Numbered from the stretch's first letter, positions 1 to 6,453 are shown. The stretch is 7,097 bases of DNA from Rhodobacterales bacterium UBA3089 (GCA_002367255.1 DFBD01000198.1:1-7097), one strand, 5' to 3'. Translations and numbers: made by a program. Notes: generated from the sequence alone by a model not told the origin.

Positions 1-503
1 CGCCGATGTCCTTGCCAATTTCGCTCTTGAACAGACATATTTTCGGCAGCCATCAGAAAATCGAGTGGTACTTCGAACACTTCCTCTACCTCGCCTGCAT
101 CAATCACAGGGTTAAAATCACTCGCCAACCCGACAAAAGGCGTAACCGTGAAGTTCGTTACCATTTCATGCACATCCAATGCCCCGATCATCTGAACGGC
201 CGTAGTTGGCAAACCAATCTCCTCCTCGGCCTCGCGCAAAGCAGCCGCTTCGGTGGATTCTCCAAGCTCGACCTTCCCGCCTGGAAAGGCAACCTGCCCA
301 GCGTGATGTTTCAAATGTGAGGCCCGCTTGGTTAGAATAACCTGCCAACCACCCTGACGCTCAATCAGCGGAATCAGAACTGCCGCGGGGCGCAGAGACC
401 GTTCCGGCAGGGCCGCCTTTATGGTGGGATTCAAGTCATAGTCAGACGAACCCTCAGATGGCCCCGCCTGCACAGCCTTCGTCAGATGGTCGAGGGTTAT
501 CAC
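1..503 (-). CDS. NUDIX hydrolase, CoA pyrophosphatase type (3' end beyond window)
   Basis: Probably hydrolyses coenzyme A or its derivatives to 3',5'-ADP and phosphopantetheine in the cytoplasm. Translation from the GTG at 503-501 gives 167 uninterrupted codons to the left edge; the C-terminus is outside the window. A complete NUDIX box (G-x5-E-x7-REUxEExGU) covers about residues 76-98, ending in REAEEEIGL. Just before it lie ILTKR (56-60) and [12 protein letters not shown] (66-77), the arrangement that marks the CoA-specific NUDIX subgroup. After the box, a stretch with [13 protein letters not shown] also fits that subgroup. The GTG start overlaps the ribA stop as GTGA, so translation is probably coupled to ribA and both share one transcript. 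The family call is firm; CoA as substrate is inferred from the motif. The GTG start rests on the overlap and on the reading frame staying open from that point. Confidence 0.88.
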   Translation of the reverse strand, partial: MITLDHLTKAVQAGPSEGSSDYDLNPTIKAALPERSLRPAAVLIPLIERQGGWQVILTKRASHLKHHAGQVAFPGGKVELGESTEAAALREAEEEIGLPTTAVQMIGALDVHEMVTNFTVTPFVGLASDFNPVIDAGEVEEVFEVPLDFLMAAENMSVQERNWQGHR

Positions 504-1594
504 AATAAATGACCGCTCTTCTTGGCTTTGGTTGCAAGGTAATCAACGTTATGCGGGTTTTCCCCAACCATTAGCGGAACGCGTTCATCTACACTAACAC
601 CCGATGCTTCCATCTTCGCGACCTTCGCCGGATTGTTTGTCATCAGACGAACCGAATTAAAGCCCATCGCCTTCAGCATCTCTGCACCAAGCCGAAAATC
701 CCGCTCGTCATCTTCGAATCCCAAGCGGTGGTTCGCCTCAACCGTATCAAACCCCTGATCCTGCAAAGCATAGGCGCGCATCTTATTGGCAAGACCAATC
801 CCGCGCCCCTCTTGATTCATATATAGTAAAACTCCAGCGCCTTCTTCCCCGATCTGCGCCAGTGCCGCCCGCAACTGCGGCCCGCAATCACATTTCAACG
901 ATCCCAGCAAATCACCTGTGAAACAAGCCGAGTGCAAGCGCGACAGAACCGGAACCGCGCGGTCTGGATTTCCAATTTCAATCGCATAATGCTCCTCTCC
1001 ACCATCACGGGGGCGGAAAACACGTACGCGGCCCTGCTTGGAAACCTCCAACGGGACACGAGCGGCAGAAACTTCCGTCAATTCGGACACTTCGTCCATA
1101 CCCAAAAGATCAGTCGCTTCAATCCGATTCAGGCCATATTTATTCGCCAAAGATTCTACCTGATCCCGCCCAAGGGACAAAACAACCGCCGCAGGCAACA
1201 AATGTGCCCGCTTCGCCAATGCGATACTGGCACGGTGAATATCGGCCCCAGCCCCGCGGATTACCTGAAACGGGCCTTTCATCGGTGCGGTCAAATCCTG
1301 TGACGGGTCGGCCATCGCATGCACCCACGCGATGCCTGCATCCGCAGGAATAACGACCCGTGCGACGTCGCCATCATACGCAGCCGTTTTTAGCGTCGTC
1401 GCGCGGCGCAATGTTATCGCCAGTTCCACGATCCCCGCCATACCCCGTAAATCGGCCAATCGTTCGGCACTGACAACCTCGGCCGCCAAAACCAGCGCCC
1501 CATTATCACCATCAAACACGGCAATAGGCACACCGACACGTATGTCACTCCCCATACGGGCGATGCGTTCCTCTCGATTCAAAGCTAGGGTCAT
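500..1594 (-). CDS. ribA: GTP cyclohydrolase II with a degenerate N-terminal DHBP-synthase-like domain
   Basis: Catalyses the first committed step of riboflavin synthesis: GTP to 2,5-diamino-6-ribosylamino-4-pyrimidinone 5'-phosphate, formate and pyrophosphate. At 364 residues it is much longer than the 196-residue E. coli enzyme. The C-terminal half (about 185-364) is a complete cyclohydrolase: zinc ligands C224, C235 and C237 in the [18 protein letters not shown] region, the QEGRGIGL loop (261-268), Y275, and D296/R298 in DDERDF, matching E. coli Y105, D126 and R128. It ends in the typical [10 protein letters not shown]. The first ~180 residues faintly recall DHBP synthase ([15 protein letters not shown], then [13 protein letters not shown]) but lack its acidic DRENEGD-type catalytic loop, so I infer that domain is not catalytic. 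ATG at 1594 is the first usable start after an in-frame stop; no strong Shine-Dalgarno precedes it. Its stop overlaps the NUDIX start. Confidence 0.95.
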   Translation of the reverse strand: MTLALNREERIARMGSDIRVGVPIAVFDGDNGALVLAAEVVSAERLADLRGMAGIVELAITLRRATTLKTAAYDGDVARVVIPADAGIAWVHAMADPSQDLTAPMKGPFQVIRGAGADIHRASIALAKRAHLLPAAVVLSLGRDQVESLANKYGLNRIEATDLLGMDEVSELTEVSAARVPLEVSKQGRVRVFRPRDGGEEHYAIEIGNPDRAVPVLSRLHSACFTGDLLGSLKCDCGPQLRAALAQIGEEGAGVLLYMNQEGRGIGLANKMRAYALQDQGFDTVEANHRLGFEDDERDFRLGAEMLKAMGFNSVRLMTNNPAKVAKMEASGVSVDERVPLMVGENPHNVDYLATKAKKSGHLL

Positions 1595-1606
1595 GGGATT
1601 CTGCCA

Positions 1607-1664
1607 GAAATGTTTCAGTTCTTTTCATACATATATCCCCTAGCCATCGGAATTGAAACATTTC
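1607..1664. repeat. Long imperfect inverted repeat between ribA and cenR
   Basis: The arms are 1607-1621 (GAAATGTTTCAGTTC) and 1650-1664 (GAATTGAAACATTTC), complementary at 14 of 15 positions and separated by 28 bases. Each arm also contains a small near-palindrome of its own, GAAA-N2-TTTC, at 1607-1616 and 1655-1664, with starts 48 bases apart. The left arm ends 12 bases upstream of the ribA start codon. In a plus-strand transcript the single mismatch would be a G-U pair, giving a full 15-pair stem; in the ribA transcript it would be an A-C mismatch. It may be a paired operator or a leader hairpin; no regulator can be named from sequence. Confidence 0.7.
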
Positions 1665-1697
1665 CCGCAAAAGTGACACGCCTGTGTGAGCGATTGA

Positions 1698-1736
1698 TGC
1701 AAAACCTTGCAAACGACCTGTTTTCACAACAATTAT
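1698..1736 (+). promoter_or_regulatory. Candidate cenR promoter with 10-bp-spaced direct repeat
   Basis: TGCAAAAC at 1698-1705 is followed exactly ten bases later by TGCAAACG at 1708-1715, six identical leading bases one helical turn apart. OmpR/PhoB-family regulators usually bind tandem half-sites at about this spacing, and the gene downstream encodes such a regulator, so autoregulation is possible. The second copy overlaps a possible -35 (TTGCAA, 1707-1712), which pairs with an AT-rich -10-like AATTAT at 1731-1736 (18-base spacer). The repeat is plain in the sequence; the promoter and operator roles are inference. Confidence 0.35.
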
Positions 1737-1765
1737 TAAGGACACCGCACGAAGGAGTCGGAAAA

Positions 1766-2452
1766 ATGAGTAGCATTAAGAAAATATTGATGGTCGATGA
1801 CGAGGAAGACCTGCGCGAAGCCCTCGCCGATCAGTTGGTAATGACCGATGAGTTCGATGTATTCGAAGCCGGAACTGGCGCGGAAGGGTTAAAAAAAGCT
1901 AAAGAAGCGCTTTATGACCTAATCATCCTCGATGTTGGCCTACCCGACATGGATGGCCGTGAACTTTGTCGCCTAATGCGTAAACAAGGTGTTAAGGCGC
2001 CAATTTTGATGCTGACGGGCCACACAACGGACTCCGATACCATTCTTGGCCTGGATGCAGGTGCAAACGATTACGTCTCCAAACCCTTCAAGTTTCCCGT
2101 GCTACTGGCCCGCATCCGCGCCCAGCTTCGTCAGCACGAACAATCCGAGGACGCCGTTTTTACCATTGGGCCATATACGTTCAAACCTGCCGCTAAAATG
2201 CTGCTGGATGATGACGAAAAGAAAATCCGCCTGACGGAAAAGGAAACCAACATCCTGAAGTTCCTTTACCGCGCCAACGAATCCATTGTCGCCCGCGATG
2301 TGCTACTACACGAGGTCTGGGGCTATAACGCTGGCGTCACCACGCACACTTTGGAAACCCACATCTATCGCTTGCGCCAAAAAATCGAGCCTGATCCATC
2401 GAACGCACGCCTGTTGGTTACCGAGAGCGGCGGATACCGCCTCGCCTCTTAA
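1766..2452 (+). CDS. cenR: OmpR-family response regulator, CenR-like
   Basis: A 228-residue DNA-binding response regulator. Residues about 6-122 form the receiver: acidic pair D11/D12, phosphoacceptor D56 in ILDVGLPDMDG, T84 in LMLTGHT, and K106 in the VSKPF motif. Residues about 131-227 form a winged helix (RLTEKETNILKFLYRAN, then the recognition-helix region THTLETHIYRLRQKIE, then GGYRLAS). The LRQHEQSEDAVF linker and VTTHTLETH closely match my recollection of alphaproteobacterial CenR. CenR works with the kinase CenK in cell-envelope control and is essential in Caulobacter. No kinase gene lies nearby, which fits a genomically unlinked partner. The start at 1766 is chosen because GAAGGAG (1751-1757) sits eight bases upstream; a longer frame from 1610 has no such site and would add a non-conserved stretch before the receiver. 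A terminator follows, so it appears monocistronic. The family is certain; CenR identity is likely. Confidence 0.9.
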   Translation: MSSIKKILMVDDEEDLREALADQLVMTDEFDVFEAGTGAEGLKKAKEALYDLIILDVGLPDMDGRELCRLMRKQGVKAPILMLTGHTTDSDTILGLDAGANDYVSKPFKFPVLLARIRAQLRQHEQSEDAVFTIGPYTFKPAAKMLLDDDEKKIRLTEKETNILKFLYRANESIVARDVLLHEVWGYNAGVTTHTLETHIYRLRQKIEPDPSNARLLVTESGGYRLAS

Positions 2453-2473
2453 GAATTCCTCCCTGAGACTTGA

Positions 2474-2506
2474 GCCCGCTGCGTCAATCGTAGCGGGTCT
2501 TTTTTT
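2474..2506 (+). terminator. Rho-independent terminator of cenR
   Basis: A ten-pair stem (2474-2483 with 2489-2498, including two G-U pairs and the core CCCGCT/AGCGGG) closes a five-base TCAAT loop and is followed by seven T residues at 2500-2506. It lies 21 bases after the cenR stop codon and separates cenR from xth. Confidence 0.92.
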
Positions 2507-2514
2507 GGTGTTGA

Positions 2515-2540
2515 AAACTACTAAATCGGTTTAGTAGTTT
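2515..2540. repeat. Perfect 11-bp palindrome upstream of xth
   Basis: AAACTACTAAA (2515-2525) and TTTAGTAGTTT (2530-2540) are exact reverse complements around a TCGG centre. The element lies between the cenR terminator and the xth ribosome-binding site, 33 bases before the xth start. The stem is AT-rich and no long T-run follows it, so it is a poor terminator; a repressor operator or a 5' leader hairpin fits better. A weak -35-like TTGAAA (2511-2516) overlaps its left edge. The palindrome is directly visible; its role is inferred. Confidence 0.7.
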
Positions 2541-2573
2541 ATTAAGAACCATTCCCGAAGCCGGAGAAATCAC

Positions 2574-3359
2574 ATGGCCCTTACTGTCTGCACTTGGAAC
2601 ATCAACTCTGTCCGTCTGCGCGAACCTTTGGTTCTTAAGTTGTTGAAGGAAGAGGCACCGGACGTTCTGTGTCTTCAGGAGTGCAAATCCCCGACGGATA
2701 AAATCCCGACTGAGAATTTCACGGCAATGGGTTACAACCTGATCGCACGTGGACAAAAGGGATATAACGGCGTAGCCATCCTTTCCCGCCTGCCGATGGT
2801 TGATGCAGGCCACCGGGATTTTTGCGAAAAGGGTGATGCGCGGCATGTGTCCGGGCAGTTGGAAAACGGCGTGACCATTCACAATTATTACATTCCTGCG
2901 GGTGGCGATGAAGCTGACCGGGAAAAGAACGAAAAGTTCGGCCATAAGCTCGACTTTCTGACAGAAATGCGCGACTGGTTTCTCCGCGAAACCCCGCAAA
3001 AGTCTATTCTGGTCGGTGACCTAAACATCGCCCCGCGTGAAGATGACGTTTGGGATCACAAAAAACTGCTGAAAGTTGTCAGTCATACTCCGATCGAGGT
3101 CGAACACCTCGCCGCCGCCCAAGATGCCGGAAATTGGGTAGACATAACACGCCAAGACATTCCAGACGGCAAATTTTACAGCTGGTGGTCGTACCGCGCC
3201 AAAGACTGGGATACAGCCGACAAAGGACGTCGTTTGGACCATATTTGGGCCACCGATGACATCTCAAACACGGCGCATTCCAGCCGTTTGTTGCGCGATG
3301 CACGCGGGTGGGAACGCCCGTCTGACCATGCACCCTTGTTTGCGAGCTTTGACCTGTGA
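2574..3359 (+). CDS. xthA: Exodeoxyribonuclease III (AP endonuclease)
   Basis: A base-excision repair enzyme of the EEP superfamily that cleaves DNA 5' of abasic sites and also acts as a 3'-to-5' exonuclease and 3'-phosphatase. The 261 residues match the usual family length. Visible catalytic and metal-binding residues are N9 (TWNINS), E36 (LQECKS), Y106 (NYYIPAG), D149 and N151 (VGDLNIAP), D222 (RRLDHIWA), and the terminal D251/H252 pair (PSDHAPL). Conserved QKGYNGVAIL (61-70) and FYSWWSYRA (201-209) also fit. CCGGAGAA gives a GGAG seven bases before the ATG. The stop codon overlaps the next gene's GTG start as GTGA, so the two genes are translationally coupled. Nothing suggests loss of function. 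Confidence 0.95.
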   Translation: MALTVCTWNINSVRLREPLVLKLLKEEAPDVLCLQECKSPTDKIPTENFTAMGYNLIARGQKGYNGVAILSRLPMVDAGHRDFCEKGDARHVSGQLENGVTIHNYYIPAGGDEADREKNEKFGHKLDFLTEMRDWFLRETPQKSILVGDLNIAPREDDVWDHKKLLKVVSHTPIEVEHLAAAQDAGNWVDITRQDIPDGKFYSWWSYRAKDWDTADKGRRLDHIWATDDISNTAHSSRLLRDARGWERPSDHAPLFASFDL

Positions 3360-4099
3360 TCGAAGCAACTCTAGAAAACTCCGTCGGGCGAATTACGTTG
3401 AATAGACCCGAAGTTCATAATTCTCTTACACGGGAAACGATGAACAATATCCGTGCCGTTTTGAAAGACTGGGCAAACAGCGACATTCGTGTGCTGGTTC
3501 TAACAGGAACGGGTAAAAGTTTTTGCTCGGGCGTATCCCTTGGCGATGTCGGAACCGGCGATTGGTCAAACAACCCGCTGACAGCTCTGTGCGATGCACT
3601 TGAAAATTTCCACACTCCGACAATTTGCGCCTTGAATGGTGGAGTTTACGGCGGCGGAGTCGAGCTGGCCCTTTCGTGTGACTTTCGTGTTGGAACCGAA
3701 GGTATGAAAATGTTCGTTCCTGCGGTGAAAATTGGCGTTCATTACGATGCGGCCGGGATTGGGCGATATGTCCAAAAGCTCGGCTCGCAAACCGCACGGC
3801 GAGTGTTCCTGTTAGCAGAAAAGTTTGAAGATCACGCACTTCTCGATATCGGGTTCCTCGACTATCTCGTGGCTGCTGATAAGCTAGGCGAACGCGTTGA
3901 TGACCTCACATCCACCATTAATAGTGCCGCGCCACTCGCCGTTCAGGGCATGAAGCGCACCATTCTGGAAACGAGTCGCGGATCCTTGGACACCGAGGCG
4001 GCTGAACAACGTACCGCACAATGTTTCGCGTCAGAAGATCATCGCGAAGGCCTCGCGGCCCTATCGGAAAAGCGCAATCCGGTTTTCAAAGGCCGTTAA
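3356..4099 (+). CDS. Enoyl-CoA hydratase/isomerase (crotonase) family protein
   Basis: A 247-residue crotonase-fold protein, expected to act on an acyl-CoA thioester in the cytoplasm. The oxyanion-hole segments are recognisable: SFCSGVSLGDV (55-65) and ALNGGVYGGGVELALSCDF (92-110). The first catalytic glutamate of rat enoyl-CoA hydratase (E144) is present as E103. The position of the second (E164) is alanine, A123, in MFVPAVKIGV. From recall, a VPA-type motif occurs in a subgroup of enoyl-CoA-hydratase-related proteins, so this may not be a classical hydratase; the substrate cannot be named. The GTG start at 3356 overlaps the xth stop as GTGA and the N-terminus (MIEATLENSVGRITLNRP) aligns with the normal family start. 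Its stop interlocks with that of comM on the opposite strand. There is no obvious functional link to exonuclease III beyond shared transcription. Confidence 0.88.
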   Translation: MIEATLENSVGRITLNRPEVHNSLTRETMNNIRAVLKDWANSDIRVLVLTGTGKSFCSGVSLGDVGTGDWSNNPLTALCDALENFHTPTICALNGGVYGGGVELALSCDFRVGTEGMKMFVPAVKIGVHYDAAGIGRYVQKLGSQTARRVFLLAEKFEDHALLDIGFLDYLVAADKLGERVDDLTSTINSAAPLAVQGMKRTILETSRGSLDTEAAEQRTAQCFASEDHREGLAALSEKRNPVFKGR

Positions 4100-5628
4100 C
4101 CGAGTTTCGCCCGCCCTGACGCAGACTCGCGATAGAACCTGTAACTTACCGACTCGGCAATATGGTGGCGCTGAACGATACGTTCGCCTTCCAAATCCGC
4201 AATCGTCCGGCTTACGCGCAATATACGGTGGTAAGCCCGCGCGCTCATCCGAAAATGCTCCGCCATATCGCCCAACAACTTGCGGCCTTCTGTTGTAGGT
4301 TCGGCAATGACTTCCAGCAAGGCGCCTTCGGCGTCCGAATTCGTTGACATACCTTCGTAATCTGCAAATCGTTCCCGTTGAATTTCACGCGCTAGGGCAA
4401 CCCGATACGCAATATCCGCCGAGCCTTCGGTAGCAGGCGGTTGCGACAGGTCTGAAACCTCGACCGGTGGTATTTCCACCTTAATATCAAACCGATCCAT
4501 CAAAGGCCCCGAAATGCGCCCCAGATACTCATCGCCACACAGCGGTACCCTCGCACACGCCCGTTCGGGGTCTGTCATAAAGCCACATTTACAGGGGTTT
4601 GCGGCCGCCAGCAGCATAAATTTACACGGGTACCGCACATGTGCGTTTGCGCGGGCCACTATCACATCGCCTGTTTCGACAGGTTGGCGCAGGGTCTCCA
4701 ACACAGCACGGGCAAATTCGGGGAACTCATCTAGAAACAGCACACCATTATGCGCCAGTGAAATCTCGCCCGGTTTGGCGTTGCGCCCGCCGCCCACGAT
4801 CGCGGCCATCGAAGCCGTGTGATGCGGTGTACGAAACGGCCGCGTCCGTGAAATACCGCCTTCTTCCAACATCCCCGCCAACGAGTGGATCATCGAGGTT
4901 TCCAGCGCCTCGGTTGGATCAAGCGGCGGCAAAATTCCGGGCAGTCGGGCCGCAAGCATCGATTTGCCTGCCCCCGGTTCGCCAATCATAAAGAAATGGT
5001 GTCGGCCAGCCGCTGCAATCTCCATCGCACGTTTGGCTTTTTCTTGCCCTTTGACATCCCGCAAATCGCGGGTGGAAATATCCGTATGCACCTCGCCGGG
5101 TTCGGACGCTGACAAGACCTTTCGCCCGTTGAAATGGTTAACCAAATCCAGCAGCGAATTCGGCGCAGTAACCTGCACCGCCCCAACCCACGCCGCCTCT
5201 GACCCGCAGCTTTTGGGGCAGACCAACCCAAAATCCGCCTCCGCCGCAGCCATCGCGGCGGGCAATGCCCCGACGACAGGCACCAAGGTGCCATCCAACG
5301 ACAGTTCCCCAAGGCAAACCTGCCGCGCAGCCTCGTCCTTTGGGATAATATCCATCGCGGCCAGCAAACTCATGGCAATGGGTAGGTCGAAATGCGAACC
5401 CTCCTTCAACAAATCGGCAGGCGAAAGGTTGATCGTGATCCGTTTAGCAGGCAGCGCCAACCCCATGGAGGTAATCGCCGCCCGCACCCTTTCCTTGGAC
5501 TCAGACACCGCTTTATCAGGCAGGCCAACCATATTGAACGCGGGAATACCGGGCGCGAGCGAGCATTGCACCTCGATCAGCTTGGCTTCAACGCCTTGAA
5601 AAGCAACAGTGTAAGCGCGCGCAATCAT
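4096..5628 (-). CDS. comM: YifB/ComM family Mg-chelatase-like AAA+ ATPase
   Basis: In naturally transformable bacteria ComM is a hexameric helicase that promotes branch migration of incoming DNA during recombination. The 510 residues are full length. The N-terminal ChlI/Lon-protease-like domain covers about 20-165 (GLPDKAVSESKERVRAA; INLSPADLLKEGSHFDLPIA). The AAA+ core, about 190-395, has Walker A GEPGAGKS (216-223), the family-specific RTPHHTAS (266-273), Walker B VLFLDE (296-301), a cysteine cluster C346, C348, C358 and C364 beginning NPCKCG, and GPLMDRFD (374-381). The C-terminal Mg-chelatase domain, about 405-505, contains MSARAYHRILRVSRTIADLE. AGGAG (5634-5638) lies five bases before the ATG. 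A CtrA-like half-site sits upstream. It is the last gene of the minus-strand group and converges on the crotonase gene. Whether this organism is competent or uses ComM for gene-transfer-agent DNA cannot be told here. Confidence 0.95.
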   Translation of the reverse strand: MIARAYTVAFQGVEAKLIEVQCSLAPGIPAFNMVGLPDKAVSESKERVRAAITSMGLALPAKRITINLSPADLLKEGSHFDLPIAMSLLAAMDIIPKDEAARQVCLGELSLDGTLVPVVGALPAAMAAAEADFGLVCPKSCGSEAAWVGAVQVTAPNSLLDLVNHFNGRKVLSASEPGEVHTDISTRDLRDVKGQEKAKRAMEIAAAGRHHFFMIGEPGAGKSMLAARLPGILPPLDPTEALETSMIHSLAGMLEEGGISRTRPFRTPHHTASMAAIVGGGRNAKPGEISLAHNGVLFLDEFPEFARAVLETLRQPVETGDVIVARANAHVRYPCKFMLLAAANPCKCGFMTDPERACARVPLCGDEYLGRISGPLMDRFDIKVEIPPVEVSDLSQPPATEGSADIAYRVALAREIQRERFADYEGMSTNSDAEGALLEVIAEPTTEGRKLLGDMAEHFRMSARAYHRILRVSRTIADLEGERIVQRHHIAESVSYRFYRESASGRAKLG

Positions 5629-5637
5629 GAGGACTCC

Positions 5638-5653
5638 TGTTCCTAAAAGAACA
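5638..5653. repeat. Short inverted repeat overlapping the comM ribosome-binding site
   Basis: TGTTC at 5638-5642 and GAACA at 5649-5653 form a 5-bp dyad around six bases. The left arm touches the comM Shine-Dalgarno (5634-5638). It resembles an operator in form but does not fit the alphaproteobacterial LexA box (direct GTTC-N7-GTTC), and a five-base dyad can arise by chance. Confidence 0.3.
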
Positions 5654-5664
5654 CTTGTCGCGCA

Positions 5665-5672
5665 TTAACCAT
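5665..5672 (+). promoter_or_regulatory. CtrA-type half-site (TTAACCAT) upstream of comM
   Basis: TTAACCAT is an exact match to the 8-mer CtrA half-site described in Caulobacter and relatives. It lies 37-44 bases upstream of the comM start, in the 61-base gap after the GST gene. On the minus strand the adjacent sequence also contains TTAA-CGAAAAA-TAAA (5686-5672), one mismatch from the full TTAA-N7-TTAA motif. In Rhodobacter capsulatus and Dinoroseobacter shibae, competence-type genes including comM are known to depend on CtrA. The motif match is seen; binding is inferred. Confidence 0.5.
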
Positions 5673-5689
5673 TTATTTTTCGTTAATTT

Positions 5690-6379
5690 TTAGACATTCG
5701 GCCACGGAATTGTTTCCAGATCCATATCATAGCCTGGCTGGATATAGTTCTCAGCCAACCCGCCTGCTCGCCACTCTTTGAAGGCTGTGTCAGTGATTGT
5801 CGTTTGAACATAGTCACTTGCCACTGCGCTCATTGGCAAATCATATGTTTGCAATCGTGTAGCAAGTGGCGCATAGAAAGCATCTGCGATGGAATACTCC
5901 CCGAATAACCACGGCCCATTTGCACCCCAACGAGACCGTGCCTTGTTCCAAATTACTTCGATACGGGCGATGTCGGATAGTACTGCGTCCGTGGGCGTGA
6001 AGCCCCTATAACAATGGCGCAAATTCATCGTACAGTCATTACGTAGCGATCCGAAACCGGAATGCATTTCTGCGGTGATTGAACGCGCAAACCCTCGGGC
6101 GATTGGGTCTTGGGGCCACATGTTTTTGTCAGGGTGGCGCTCGGCCAATGTTTCGGCGATGGCTAAGGTGTCGGATACAATTACAGGGCCGCCCTGTGTA
6201 TCAAACCGGATAGCTGGCACCAGTCGCCCATCGCCAAAATTTTTCAGCATGGCAACAAATTCGGGAGAATACATACGCGCGCTTTGCACATCCACCGGAA
6301 TGTCGAACTTTGCGAAAAGCAGCCAGCCGCGTAGGGACCAGCTGGAATAAGTTTTATCACCGATTGCTAAAGAATACAT
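5690..6379 (-). CDS. Glutathione S-transferase family protein
   Basis: A 229-residue cytosolic GST-like protein. The N-terminal thioredoxin-fold domain (about 1-80) has YSSWSLRGWLLF (11-22), where a serine (S12, S13 or S15) is the likely glutathione-activating residue, the cis-proline loop LVPAI (P55), and a VSDTLAIAE segment (68-76) whose S69/D70 correspond to the glutathione-binding dipeptide. The helical C-terminal domain contains EMHSGFGSLRNDCTMNLR (104-121) and the folding motif SIADAFYAP (163-171, S163 and D166 as capping box). The start at 6379 is preferred because GGAGG (6387-6391) lies seven bases upstream and the protein then begins MYSLAIGDKTYSSW; an upstream ATG at 6412 adds eleven residues, with the ribosome-binding site inside that extension. 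The substrate is unknown; detoxification or an isomerase role are both possible. It lies 61 bases before comM on the same strand. Confidence 0.9.
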   Translation of the reverse strand: MYSLAIGDKTYSSWSLRGWLLFAKFDIPVDVQSARMYSPEFVAMLKNFGDGRLVPAIRFDTQGGPVIVSDTLAIAETLAERHPDKNMWPQDPIARGFARSITAEMHSGFGSLRNDCTMNLRHCYRGFTPTDAVLSDIARIEVIWNKARSRWGANGPWLFGEYSIADAFYAPLATRLQTYDLPMSAVASDYVQTTITDTAFKEWRAGGLAENYIQPGYDMDLETIPWPNV

Positions 6380-6402
6380 TATCAGACCTCCCTTTTCTTT
6401 CA

Positions 6403-6427
6403 ACGTACGCAAGGCTGTGCGCTACGT
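6403..6427. repeat. Hairpin-forming sequence in the GST leader
   Basis: ACGTACGCA (6403-6411) pairs with TGCGCTACGT (6418-6427) as a nine-pair stem with one bulged base and a six-base loop. It lies in the 74-base gap between the phosphatase stop and the GST start, 12 bases beyond the GST Shine-Dalgarno. No T-run follows on either strand, so it is not a standard terminator. It could be a leader or processing structure in a shared transcript, or a chance dyad. Confidence 0.4.
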
Positions 6428-6453
6428 CCAATCAGAAAACGGGATGGTATATA

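Noticed and set aside
6..320. Open plus-strand frame opposite the NUDIX gene
   Set aside because: It is antisense to a frame with a complete NUDIX box and has no recognisable domain or ribosome-binding site.
1610..1640. Tiny leader peptide ahead of ribA (ATG TAT GAA AAG AAC TGA, minus strand)
   Set aside because: A purine-rich AGGGG precedes it, but five codons with no regulatory residue pattern are easily chance.
1610..1765. N-terminal extension of the response regulator from 1610
   Set aside because: No ribosome-binding site, non-conserved residues, and a clear GAAGGAG before the ATG at 1766.
1595..1765. FMN riboswitch upstream of ribA
   Set aside because: The gap lacks the conserved RFN-element blocks; only the inverted and direct repeats are present.
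2484..2999. 171-codon minus-strand frame opposite xth
   Set aside because: It runs antisense through conserved exonuclease III motifs and the cenR terminator, and its residues show no family pattern.
4964..5599. 211-codon plus-strand frame opposite comM
   Set aside because: Long, but it is the mirror of a well-conserved ComM coding region and has a serine/alanine-rich composition typical of shadow frames.
5638..5653. LexA box at comM
   Set aside because: TGTTC-N6-GAACA is an inverted arrangement with the wrong spacing for the alphaproteobacterial direct-repeat LexA motif.
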